Part shown: in pieces, positions 42,364-50,778 of the stretch | Layout of the letters: each line of letters opens with the position of its first letter | Numbering within the stretch: position 1 is the stretch's first letter | From: Bacteroidota bacterium | Lineage (GTDB): Bacteria; Bacteroidota; Bacteroidia; AKYH767-A; 2013-40CM-41-45 | DNA: 64,000 nt | NCBI GenBank assembly: GCA_016711505.1 | Contig: JADJSV010000002.1 | Location: 310,001 to 374,000 of the forward strand | Direction: 5' to 3' | Notes under the pieces: model-generated | The model's input: only the letters and a program-made list of their open reading frames with translations | What the model was told of the DNA's origin: nothing | Databases searched by the model: none | Made by a program: the position numbers and the translations under genes

Positions 42364-44823
42364 ATGGCAACGGAAGAAAATTATGCCAATTCGGATTTGA
42401 ATGCTGAATCTGAAAAGGTCAACATCAAACAAGTCTTTTACGACTATGTAATCCGTTACTGGTATCTCTATATTCTGACATTAATGCTTTCATTAATGAT
42501 CGGATATTATTATGCATGGTATTCTACACCTGTATACAGTGCACGCGCTACTGTTCTCCTGAAACTTGCAAATCCGGGAGCTCAGAAAGGTGATATCATT
42601 TCAGCAATGAATGAATTCGATGATGATCGTAATCTTCAGAATGAAATTGAAGTAATCAAATCGCGTACTATGGTTGCCCGGACGGTAAAAGCGCTCAACT
42701 TTGATATATCTTATTATTATGTAGGAAATGTTAAAACAAGAGAAGTGTATCTGGAATGTCCGTTCAAAGTTATTAATGATTCCATTAAACTTAAGGCATT
42801 AAATGATCCGATTGAAATTCATATTATCAGTGATAAGAAATTCAGACTGACGTTTACCAATTCAAAAACGAAGGAATCATTTAGTAACATTTATTCATTC
42901 GATGAACAGATCCATAATGAATTGGGTAGTTATCGTTTGGTAAAACGCGGCTTTTTTAATGCCCGTGCTTATAACAATCCGAGATACGATAAACGTAATT
43001 ATCTGGTCAGGGTACAGAACATGGAATCAGTTGTAGAGCGGTATCAGTCGTTGCTTACTGTTTCTGTTTTGACAAAGGCTTCTTCTATATTAAATATTTA
43101 CATTGAAGATAAAGTACCTACGAAAGCAGTAGATTTTATCGATAAACTAATTGAGATCTGGATGCAATCCAGTATCGATCAGAAAAATGAACTTGCTACA
43201 AATTCATTAAAATTTATAGATGAACAAATCTTGTTGATCTCGCAGGATCTTAATAGTGTTGAAAAGGAGTTTGAAGATTTCCGCGCACAAAAAGGGATCA
43301 CAGATTTGAATATTGAAGCACAAGGTTTTGTAAACAGTGCCCGTGAATATGATGTTCGTTTATCGGAAATAGATCTTAAGCTTAGCTTTCTGCAATATCT
43401 TCAGTCTTATGTTGAGGACGATAAAAACATCAGCGGTATGTCACCTGCTTCTATCGGAATTGATGATGCCTTACTTCTGAAATTGATCAGTCAGCTGAAT
43501 GATCTGGAAAGTCAGCGTGAGATCATGCGTGCCGGAGCTACAGAAGAAAATCCAAGGATTCAGGAATTCAATCTGGCAATTCAGAATACAAAAAATGATT
43601 TGATCGAAAATATCCGGAGTATAGTTGCAGGGTTAACAGCTTCAAAAGCTGAAGCAAGATCACAATTGAATAGAGTAGAAGGGCACATTGCAACCTTACC
43701 GGGTACTGATCGTGTCATTGTAAATATCAAACGTCAGATGGAAGTGAAAGCAAATCTTTACACTTACCTGATGCAAAAACGTGCTGAAACTGCGATCATT
43801 CTTGCAGGAACGACTTCTGACAACCGTGCGATAGATCGTGCTGCAGCATCTTTTAATCCGATTCGTCCTGTTAAATCCGAGATCTATCTCATCTCTGTTT
43901 TTATGGGCTTGATTCTTCCCGCAGCATTTGTTTACTTCAAAAATATGCTGAACGATAAGATCATGGATCGTTCTGATATAGAAAAACAGACTAAGTTACC
44001 GGTAATTGGAATGGTAGGTATGAGTGAGTCTTCTAATGAATTTGTTATTCAGGAAAATTCGAAATCATTTATTGCCGAAGCGTTCCGTTCAATCCGTACC
44101 AATCTGCAGTTCTTTATCCGTAATCAGAATAAAGCAAAAACATTCCTGGTTACGAGCTCAATTTCAGGAGAAGGAAAAAGTTTTTGTTCGCTGAATCTTG
44201 CTGCAATCTTTGCATTAAGTGGTAAGAAAACAATATTGGTCGGATTCGATTTACGTAAACCCAAATCTATGAGTCATCTTGGACTTAAAGGTGAACTTGG
44301 TGTTACAAATTATCTGATCGGCTCCAGCACTGAAAAACAAATTGTGCAGACATCCGGAATTTCAAATCTGGATATCATTCTTACCGGACCAAAGCCGCCG
44401 AATCCTTCGGAGTTACTCCTTACTGAACGCATCGATGAACTTTTCGTTTTCTTAAAAGATAATTACGAATACATAATTCTGGATTCACCACCATTAGGAT
44501 TGATCTCAGATCCATTGATCTTAGCGAAATATTCTGATACGGTAATTTATATTGTTCGCCAGAATTTTACACGACGTTTGCATCTCGATGCATTGAATAA
44601 ACTTCATTCAGAAGGCCGAATTAAAAATGTCGGTGTCATTCTTAATGCCGTTGCTAAAAAATCTGTTGCTTATGGCTATGGATATGGCTACGGTTATGGT
44701 TACGGTTATGGCTATGGTTATGGTTCAAAAGCGAACGCAGGGTATTATGAAGATGTGATCGAAGATGACAAGCCGAAATCAGGTGGCATCTTCAGTCGTA
44801 AGAAGAAGAAAAAGAAAGAGTAG
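42364..44823 (+). CDS. wzc: Polysaccharide co-polymerase and tyrosine autokinase Wzc (second copy)
   Basis: A 819-residue intact Wzc. First span YLYILTLMLSLMIGYYYAWY (about 30-50), periplasmic Wzz domain (PVYSARATVLLKLANPG), long coiled coil (about 270-460), GNVR-like segment (LYTYLMQKRAETAIILAGTT) and second span (IYLISVFMGLILPAAFVYF). The cytoplasmic BY-kinase has EAFRSIRTNLQFF, Walker A SISGEGKSFCSLN (about 597-609), Walker A' VGFDLRKPKS and Walker B YIILDSPPLG. The tail has nine consecutive Tyr-Gly pairs, then GYYEDVIEDD and a Lys-rich end. The Tyr cluster is the autophosphorylation site that controls polymer export. It lies 13 bases after wza. Confidence 0.94.
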   Translation: MATEENYANSDLNAESEKVNIKQVFYDYVIRYWYLYILTLMLSLMIGYYYAWYSTPVYSARATVLLKLANPGAQKGDIISAMNEFDDDRNLQNEIEVIKSRTMVARTVKALNFDISYYYVGNVKTREVYLECPFKVINDSIKLKALNDPIEIHIISDKKFRLTFTNSKTKESFSNIYSFDEQIHNELGSYRLVKRGFFNARAYNNPRYDKRNYLVRVQNMESVVERYQSLLTVSVLTKASSILNIYIEDKVPTKAVDFIDKLIEIWMQSSIDQKNELATNSLKFIDEQILLISQDLNSVEKEFEDFRAQKGITDLNIEAQGFVNSAREYDVRLSEIDLKLSFLQYLQSYVEDDKNISGMSPASIGIDDALLLKLISQLNDLESQREIMRAGATEENPRIQEFNLAIQNTKNDLIENIRSIVAGLTASKAEARSQLNRVEGHIATLPGTDRVIVNIKRQMEVKANLYTYLMQKRAETAIILAGTTSDNRAIDRAAASFNPIRPVKSEIYLISVFMGLILPAAFVYFKNMLNDKIMDRSDIEKQTKLPVIGMVGMSESSNEFVIQENSKSFIAEAFRSIRTNLQFFIRNQNKAKTFLVTSSISGEGKSFCSLNLAAIFALSGKKTILVGFDLRKPKSMSHLGLKGELGVTNYLIGSSTEKQIVQTSGISNLDIILTGPKPPNPSELLLTERIDELFVFLKDNYEYIILDSPPLGLISDPLILAKYSDTVIYIVRQNFTRRLHLDALNKLHSEGRIKNVGVILNAVAKKSVAYGYGYGYGYGYGYGYGYGSKANAGYYEDVIEDDKPKSGGIFSRKKKKKKE

Positions 44824-44862
44824 TCAAAATATCTTTCATATTCCATTCCGAAAACCTTCCTC

Positions 44863-45543
44863 GTGAAAAAGATCGCAATTCTTCAGTCAAATTATATTCC
44901 CTGGAAAGGTTATTTCGATATCATTAATCACGTCGATGAATTTATTTTTTATGATGATGTTCAGTATACAAAAAACGACTGGCGGAATCGGAATAAAATA
45001 AAATCTGCTAATGGTTCTTTATGGTTAACTATTCCTGTTCGGCAGGAAAATCTTTCGCAGAAAATTAATGAAACAAAAGTTTCGCAGGATAATTGGGCAG
45101 AAAAACACTGGAAGTCTATTTCGTTGAATTATTCCAAAGCTCCTTTCTTTCATTTATATAAAGACAAGCTTGAGAAATTCTACTCTGAGGTTAAAACTCC
45201 TTTGTTGAGTGAAATAAATTTGTCTGCAATCGAACTTCTCAATTCATTTCTGGGTATAAATACTGTTCTAACATCTTCTTCTGACTATAAACTGATAGCA
45301 GGAAAAAATGAACGGTTAATTGATCTGATCCTTCAAGCCGGTGGCACTCACTATCTGAGTGGTCCGTCAGCAAAGGATTACATCAAAGAAGATCTGTTTA
45401 ATGAGGCAGGAATTGAAATCAGTTGGATGGATTATTCGGGCTACCCTGAGTATCCGCAAATGAATCCGCCGTTTGAACATGCAGTAAGTGTTCTTGATCT
45501 GATTCTGAATACAGGACCGGATGCATTGAAATATATGAAATGA
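44863..45543 (+). CDS. WbqC family protein
   Basis: A 226-residue protein starting with GTG at 44863, giving the family N-terminus MKKIAILQSNYIPWKGYFDI. Further motifs: DEFIFYDDVQYTKNDWRNRN, WLTIPVRQE, GGTHYLSGPSAKDYI, WMDYSGYPEYPQ. WbqC-like proteins are found in O-antigen and glycan clusters, often beside sugar aminotransferases or glycine/acyl transfer genes. Their biochemical role is not firmly known to me. No membrane span or signal peptide, so cytoplasmic. Its stop overlaps the next start by four bases (ATGA), implying translational coupling to the GT2 gene. Confidence 0.88.
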   Translation: MKKIAILQSNYIPWKGYFDIINHVDEFIFYDDVQYTKNDWRNRNKIKSANGSLWLTIPVRQENLSQKINETKVSQDNWAEKHWKSISLNYSKAPFFHLYKDKLEKFYSEVKTPLLSEINLSAIELLNSFLGINTVLTSSSDYKLIAGKNERLIDLILQAGGTHYLSGPSAKDYIKEDLFNEAGIEISWMDYSGYPEYPQMNPPFEHAVSVLDLILNTGPDALKYMK

Positions 45544-46463
45544 AAAAAGTAAGTATTGTAACCACCATGTATCACTCGGCAAAATACTTGCCTGAGTTTT
45601 ATGCCAGAGTCCGAAAGGCTGCTGAGCTTTCCGGTGTACAGTACGATTTCATTTTTGTAAACGATGGATCACCTGATAATTCACTGGCTGTAGCATTGCA
45701 ACTGCGTGATGAATTTCCTGATGTAGCCGTTGTTGAACTTTCAAGAAATTTTGGTCATCACAAAGCGATCATGGCCGGTTTAAGGGAAGCAAAAGGCGAC
45801 CTCGTTTTTCTGATCGATTGTGATCTGGAAGAGCAACCTGAATTGCTTACTGAATTTTACAGCAAGATGGAAGAAACCAAAGGTGATGTCATCTTCGGTG
45901 TTCAGAATTCCCGCAAAGGAAAATGGCGTGAGCGGATCTTTGGGCAGGTGTTCTATAAAGTATTCAATCATTTTGCAGAACGACCTATTCCTGAAAATAT
46001 CATAATGGCCAGGTTGATGACCAGGAATTATGTAGAGGAATTGATCAGATACGATGAAAAGGAGTTTTTTCTTGGAGCAACATTTATGGAAGTTGGTTTT
46101 AAACAGATTCCTGTTTCTGTTGACAAGAAAGATAAAGGCTCTTCAACTTATAGTTTGAGTAAAAAGGTTGCATTGATGGTGAATGCCATCACAAGCACAA
46201 GTAATAAGCCACTGATCTATGTTTTTTACTTCGGCGCTTTGATCAGCTTTGTTTCATTCGCTTTCATAATCATTTTACTTTTTCGCCATTTCTTCATAGA
46301 GAAATTACTGACAGGATGGCCGTCATTGATCGTTTCTATTTGGTTTCTCAGCGGATTGATCATTCTTTGCATCGGTTTATTGGGTATTTATCTCTCCAAA
46401 ATCTATATGGAAACGAAACACCGACCTACGGTAATCGTAAGAAAGAGATACGATGCCCGCTAA
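45540..46463 (+). CDS. GT2 glycosyltransferase, GtrB/DPM1-like, with two C-terminal spans
   Basis: A 307-residue enzyme. The GT-A domain starts SIVTTMYHSAKYLPEFYARV. The nucleotide-binding region is FVNDGSPDNS, the DxD-type metal site is FLIDCDLEEQPE, and SRNFGHHKAIMAGL is typical of polyprenyl-phosphate sugar transferases. Two C-terminal membrane helices (IYVFYFGALISFVSFAFIIILL; LIVSIWFLSGLIILCIGLLGI, in part) match GtrB/ArnC/DPM1. Expected reaction: transfer of a sugar from a nucleotide sugar to undecaprenyl phosphate on the cytoplasmic face. Its product could feed the GT-C-like protein encoded at 50779. It overlaps the next gene by one base (TAATG). Confidence 0.88.
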   Translation: MKKVSIVTTMYHSAKYLPEFYARVRKAAELSGVQYDFIFVNDGSPDNSLAVALQLRDEFPDVAVVELSRNFGHHKAIMAGLREAKGDLVFLIDCDLEEQPELLTEFYSKMEETKGDVIFGVQNSRKGKWRERIFGQVFYKVFNHFAERPIPENIIMARLMTRNYVEELIRYDEKEFFLGATFMEVGFKQIPVSVDKKDKGSSTYSLSKKVALMVNAITSTSNKPLIYVFYFGALISFVSFAFIIILLFRHFFIEKLLTGWPSLIVSIWFLSGLIILCIGLLGIYLSKIYMETKHRPTVIVRKRYDAR

Positions 46464-47080
46464 TGGACAATAAGTTTCTCGACGAATCAATCAATTATTA
46501 CCGCGATAAGATCAAACAATTTGGCAGTAGTGCTGAAGGAATGGATTGGAAAAATAGCGACACGCAATATTTGAGATTCGAAGTCATTTCACGCTATATC
46601 GATTTTTCAACAAGGCCTTCAGTGCTCGATGTTGGATGTGGAAATGGGGAATTCAATAATTTTATCCGTCAGTGTTCTAAAGCCATAATTTATTCAGGTA
46701 TTGATGCTGTACCTGAAATGGTATCACTGACTAATGAACGTTTCGGAGAAAATACTGCATCACTCCATGATCTTCTTTCATGGGATACAGAAAAACGATT
46801 TGATTATGTTATTGCATCGGGAACTTTCAATGCAAAACTAAGTGCAACTGACGAAGAGTGGCAGGAATATTTTTATGGAAACATAAAAAAAATGTTTTCA
46901 ATGGCAAATAAAGCTGTCATCTTTAATTGTATGACTTCGTTTGTTGATTATAGATACGATAGATTATATTATCCGACTGTACAGGAATTGTCTGATTTTG
47001 CAGTAAAGAATTTGTCACGGAAATTTATCATTGATCATTCATATCCGTTATATGAAGTAACAATGGTCATTCAAAAATAA
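46463..47080 (+). CDS. Class I SAM-dependent methyltransferase
   Basis: A 205-residue protein starting at 46463, where the stop of the GT2 gene and this ATG share a base. An upstream in-frame ATG at 46316 lies inside the GT2 gene and is not needed. The SAM-binding motif I is VLDVGCGNGEFNNF, followed by YSGIDAVPEMVSL (motif II) and FDYVIASGTFN. The substrate is unknown; the position suggests a glycan precursor or sugar. It is followed directly by the NeuD-like gene with no gap. Confidence 0.85.
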   Translation: MDNKFLDESINYYRDKIKQFGSSAEGMDWKNSDTQYLRFEVISRYIDFSTRPSVLDVGCGNGEFNNFIRQCSKAIIYSGIDAVPEMVSLTNERFGENTASLHDLLSWDTEKRFDYVIASGTFNAKLSATDEEWQEYFYGNIKKMFSMANKAVIFNCMTSFVDYRYDRLYYPTVQELSDFAVKNLSRKFIIDHSYPLYEVTMVIQK

Positions 47081-47740
47081 ATGAAGAATCTGGTAATAGT
47101 TGGAACAGGAGATTATGCACTTGTAGCTTTTCATTTTTTAAAGCAAACGGGATCGTATAATATCATTTCTTTTTCTGAAGAAATGAATTATATCCGTTTT
47201 GATATTGTCGAAGGGTTGCCGAATATAGCATTTGAAGAACTTGAATTTAAAGCGCCACCGGAAGATACAATGTTGTTAATTGCAATCGGTCCGAATAAAG
47301 TGAATTCTGTGCGCGAAAGATTGTATTTAAGTGCTAAAGAAAAAGGATATTCATTCATAAAATATATCAGTCCGCAGGCAACTGTCTGGGACGAAAATGC
47401 CATAGGAGAAAATTCTTTTATATTTCCCAATTGCGTAGTCGAACCTTTTGCTAAGGTCGGTAATAATTCTGTTTTATGGTCAGGAGCAATTCTTGCACAT
47501 CATTCTGAAGTAAAAGATCATTGTTTTCTCGCTCCCGGTGTATGCATTTCCGGACGATCGGTGATCGGTTCTAATTCTTTTATTGGTATAAATGCAACGA
47601 TCAGAGACAATGTTACTGTAGGTGAAAGATGCATAGTAGGTGGTGGAGCATTGATCAAAAAGAACATTGAAAATGGCGGAGTATATTCTCAATCAGGAAC
47701 TGCGAAGTACAATGATGATAGTTTCAACACTAAAGTCTGA
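47081..47740 (+). CDS. Sugar O/N-acyltransferase, NeuD/PglD family
   Basis: A 219-residue left-handed beta-helix acyltransferase. The N-terminal Rossmann-like PglD_N domain (LVIVGTGDYALVAFHFLKQ) binds the nucleotide sugar. Hexapeptide repeats (about 95-205: ENSFIFPNCVVEPFAKVGNN, GAILAHHSEVKDHCFLAPGV, SVIGSNSFIGINATIRDN) form the acyl-CoA site; the catalytic His is likely in AHHSEV. PglD-type enzymes acetylate the 4-amino group of UDP- or dTDP-4-amino-6-deoxy sugars. This pairs well with the aminotransferases encoded at 49642 and 54767. Confidence 0.88.
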   Translation: MKNLVIVGTGDYALVAFHFLKQTGSYNIISFSEEMNYIRFDIVEGLPNIAFEELEFKAPPEDTMLLIAIGPNKVNSVRERLYLSAKEKGYSFIKYISPQATVWDENAIGENSFIFPNCVVEPFAKVGNNSVLWSGAILAHHSEVKDHCFLAPGVCISGRSVIGSNSFIGINATIRDNVTVGERCIVGGGALIKKNIENGGVYSQSGTAKYNDDSFNTKV

Positions 47741-47748
47741 GAATTGTT

Positions 47749-49638
47749 ATGTTGCGCCGGAGCTCTTCACTAATTACACGTCTGTACGATAAACAGATCG
47801 ATGCAACCGGACTTGCACTTTTCCGCATTTTATATTTTACAAATTTGTTTTTTGAAGTACTTCAGATCTTCAATTTTCGTCACCTCATATTTGATAAAAT
47901 TCCATTTGTAGAAGGAAATGAAATTGCAGTAGGAATCGGACTGGTAGTCTGGTTATGTGTAATTGTGTTGCTTGCGTTAGGATTGTTTACAAGAGTTTCG
48001 GGCATTCTGAATTATTTGCTTACAATAATTTTTTTCGGCATGGCCGGAGAATTTGCCTATCATATGTATTATTTATATACAGGAATAAATTTATTGATCT
48101 TGTTCCTGCCGGTAAGCAAAGTAATTTCTATTGATCGTCTGCTTACAAAGTTAAAGTACTCGTCTTCGCGATTTCGCTATGAGCCACCAACAACGGTAAG
48201 TGCCTTGTCATATCTGATCCCTGCTATGATTGGAATCGGTTTTGTTTACTACGATTCCATTCTCTATAAACTGGTTTCGCCATATTGGCTGAATGGGCTT
48301 GGAATGTGGCTGCCTTCCTCATTGCCAATGATCGCTCATGTGGATATGTCGGCAATATTGAATTTAAAATTCCTGATGAAGTTCGTCGGATACTTAACTC
48401 TGATTTTTGAGTTTGCATTTTTATTTTTATTCTGGCACAGGAAGTGGCGTTTCCCGCTCTTCCTTATTGGTATAGGATTACATCTTGGAATATTACTTGA
48501 ATTTCCGATTCCATATTTCGCTATAGGAGTTGTTGCACTTTATATTTTAATGGTTCCTGTTTCTTTCTGGAAAAAAATAAAGTTTAACAGAAGTGGAAAG
48601 AGGACACTGGCATTTTATTTCGATGCAGAATGTCCATTATGTGTACGAACAGTAATTGTTCTTAAACATTTCGATATTTTCAGAAGAATAGATTTTATTT
48701 CAGTGCAATCTTCTTTAGGAAAAGTTCCTGCGCTTAGTAGTTATACAGAAGATCAGTTATTGAACGATATTCATAGTGTAACTGAAGGAGGAATTGTTTC
48801 AAAAGGTTACGATACCTACCGCAAAGCATTTTCTGCAATGCTATGGTCTTTGCCGCTTTCATGGTTGATGTACTTGCCGGGCATCTCACATATAGGGCGT
48901 GCAATTTATTCTTACATAGCGGAGAACCGGACCAATGAAAGATGTACTGATGAGACTTGTGGTTACGAGCCTCCTGTGTTTCCTAAGAATGACAATGAAT
49001 TTAAATTGCTGCATAACCTGACCTTACGTAAATTGAAAATATTTTCAATAAAAGTACTTATCGGATTGGCAGTGTTTCTTCAGATCGCAGTTTCTCTGAA
49101 TGCTTCACTGGCAAAAAAGGTCAGACATTCAGGAATTTTAAAAGATACTTTTTTGGATGGAGGTGTGACTTCATTTTCGTCTGACATAAAATCAGTCGCA
49201 AGGCCATTGCTGGGAATTACGAATCATCCGGTATTTATGGACTTTCATTTCAGGAACTACAATCACATTGTTGCAATCGTATACAAAGGCAAAAAATCAA
49301 TTGAGTTTTTACCCGTAATAAATGAAAATGGACAACCCGGAAACTATTTAAAGGGCGGAAATTTCGTTAATTGGACATTTAAAGTGAATTCCGCCGACAT
49401 AAATCAGGCAAAACTATCTGCAGGTATTTTGCGTTACACAGCATTCTGGGCAGGCTCAAACGGGCTTACTTTAAAGGATCTTCAGTTCGAAATAGTTGTT
49501 AAAAAAATTGATAATTATAACGATTGGGAAATGAATTTTCTGCACGATCAGCTCAATGCACCTTGGCAAATTGCCGGAACTGCAGAGTGGTCAGATGGAG
49601 TATTCAGCGTGAACTTGTCCGATATAGAAAAAATGTAA
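47749..49638 (+). CDS. HTTM-domain membrane protein fused to a DCC (DUF393) thiol-redox domain
   Basis: A 629-residue protein. The first ~270 residues contain multiple membrane spans with the HTTM pattern (vitamin K-dependent gamma-carboxylase-like): ALFRILYFTNLFFEV, AGEFAYHMYYLYTGINLLILF and LNGLGMWLPSSLP. Residues about 285-420 form a DCC domain (LAFYFDAECPLCVRTVIVLKHF, in part, CPLC at 295-298). One further span follows (FSIKVLIGLAVFLQIAVSL), then a ~170-residue extracytoplasmic tail. HTTM-DCC combinations are known in bacteria but their reaction is not established. Position between the acyltransferase and WecE-like genes hints at a role in surface polymer assembly. It lies 8 bases after one and 3 bases before the other. 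Confidence 0.8.
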   Translation: MLRRSSSLITRLYDKQIDATGLALFRILYFTNLFFEVLQIFNFRHLIFDKIPFVEGNEIAVGIGLVVWLCVIVLLALGLFTRVSGILNYLLTIIFFGMAGEFAYHMYYLYTGINLLILFLPVSKVISIDRLLTKLKYSSSRFRYEPPTTVSALSYLIPAMIGIGFVYYDSILYKLVSPYWLNGLGMWLPSSLPMIAHVDMSAILNLKFLMKFVGYLTLIFEFAFLFLFWHRKWRFPLFLIGIGLHLGILLEFPIPYFAIGVVALYILMVPVSFWKKIKFNRSGKRTLAFYFDAECPLCVRTVIVLKHFDIFRRIDFISVQSSLGKVPALSSYTEDQLLNDIHSVTEGGIVSKGYDTYRKAFSAMLWSLPLSWLMYLPGISHIGRAIYSYIAENRTNERCTDETCGYEPPVFPKNDNEFKLLHNLTLRKLKIFSIKVLIGLAVFLQIAVSLNASLAKKVRHSGILKDTFLDGGVTSFSSDIKSVARPLLGITNHPVFMDFHFRNYNHIVAIVYKGKKSIEFLPVINENGQPGNYLKGGNFVNWTFKVNSADINQAKLSAGILRYTAFWAGSNGLTLKDLQFEIVVKKIDNYNDWEMNFLHDQLNAPWQIAGTAEWSDGVFSVNLSDIEKM

Positions 49639-49641
49639 TTT

Positions 49642-50775
49642 ATGATTCCATTCAACAAACCGTTTCTTACAGGTAAAGAAACAACTTACATCAAAGAAGC
49701 AGTGGAGTCAGGGAAAATTTCCGGCGACGGAATATTTACTAAACGTTGTCACGAATTTTTTGAGTCAAAATATGGTTTCAAAAAAGTGCTTCTTACTTCA
49801 TCATGTACGGATGCATTGGAAATGGCAGCATTACTCTTGAGAACAGAGCCGGGAGATGAGATCATTGCACCAAGTTATACATTCGTTTCCACTGTCAATG
49901 CTTTTGTTCTTCGCGGAGCAAAAATTGTATTTGCTGACAGTTCTGCTGAGAGCCCGAATATTGATGTAACAAAGATCGAATCGCTGATCACTCCAAAAAC
50001 AAAAGCAATTTTACCCGTGCATTATGCCGGTATTGCATGTGATATGGATGTGATCATGGATATTGCAAACAGACACAATGTGTATGTTGTGGAAGATGCA
50101 GCGCAGAGTATAGATGCATATTACAAAGGCCGGCCGTTAGGAAGTATCGGACAGCTTTCTGCTTTTTCATTTCACGAAACAAAAAATATTATTTCCGGTG
50201 AAGGCGGTATGCTTGTGATGAATGATTCGTCGTTTATTGCAAGAGCTGAGATCATTCGGGAAAAAGGCACTAATCGCTCGGCATTTTTCAGAGGAGAAAT
50301 CGATAAATATGGCTGGGTAGATATTGGCTCATCATTTCTGCCGTCTGAAATTATTGCTGCATTTCTTTTTGCACAATTAGAGAATATGAATAAGATCCAG
50401 GCTAAACGTAAATTCAGCTGGGAAACTTATCATGATTCATTGAAGCCACTGGCAGCTAAGGGTTATTTCAAGACACCGCACATTCCTTCGTATGCGACTA
50501 ACAATGCACACATTTACTATATTGTTTGTAACACTCCGGAAGAACGACAACGATTGATCTCTGTTCTCAGGCAGGAAAATATTTATTCAGTATTTCACTA
50601 TTTGTCATTGCATAAAAGTGAATTTTATAAAGACAAATACAACGGTCCGGAATTGCCTAATTCTGACCACTTCTCCGATTGTCTTATTCGTTTACCAATG
50701 TATTATGATCTTTCAGAAAAGGACATTATGCATGTAGTGAAAGTGATCAAGAAGTTTTATAACGGTAATTCTTAA
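49642..50775 (+). CDS. dTDP-4-amino-4,6-dideoxygalactose transaminase, WecE type
   Basis: A 377-residue PLP aminotransferase of the DegT/DnrJ/EryC1/StrS family. The N-terminus IPFNKPFLTGKE, TSSCTDALEMAALLL, PSYTFVSTVNAFVLRGA and VVEDAAQSIDAYYKGRPLGS are characteristic of WecE/RffA. The PLP lysine is K181 in FHETKNIISGEGG. It converts dTDP-4-keto-6-deoxyglucose to the 4-amino sugar (dTDP-Fuc4N) using glutamate. rmlA and rmlB for the precursor are not in this window. The sugar would be a natural substrate for the NeuD-like acyltransferase upstream. Confidence 0.9.
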   Translation: MIPFNKPFLTGKETTYIKEAVESGKISGDGIFTKRCHEFFESKYGFKKVLLTSSCTDALEMAALLLRTEPGDEIIAPSYTFVSTVNAFVLRGAKIVFADSSAESPNIDVTKIESLITPKTKAILPVHYAGIACDMDVIMDIANRHNVYVVEDAAQSIDAYYKGRPLGSIGQLSAFSFHETKNIISGEGGMLVMNDSSFIARAEIIREKGTNRSAFFRGEIDKYGWVDIGSSFLPSEIIAAFLFAQLENMNKIQAKRKFSWETYHDSLKPLAAKGYFKTPHIPSYATNNAHIYYIVCNTPEERQRLISVLRQENIYSVFHYLSLHKSEFYKDKYNGPELPNSDHFSDCLIRLPMYYDLSEKDIMHVVKVIKKFYNGNS

Positions 50776-50778
50776 TTC

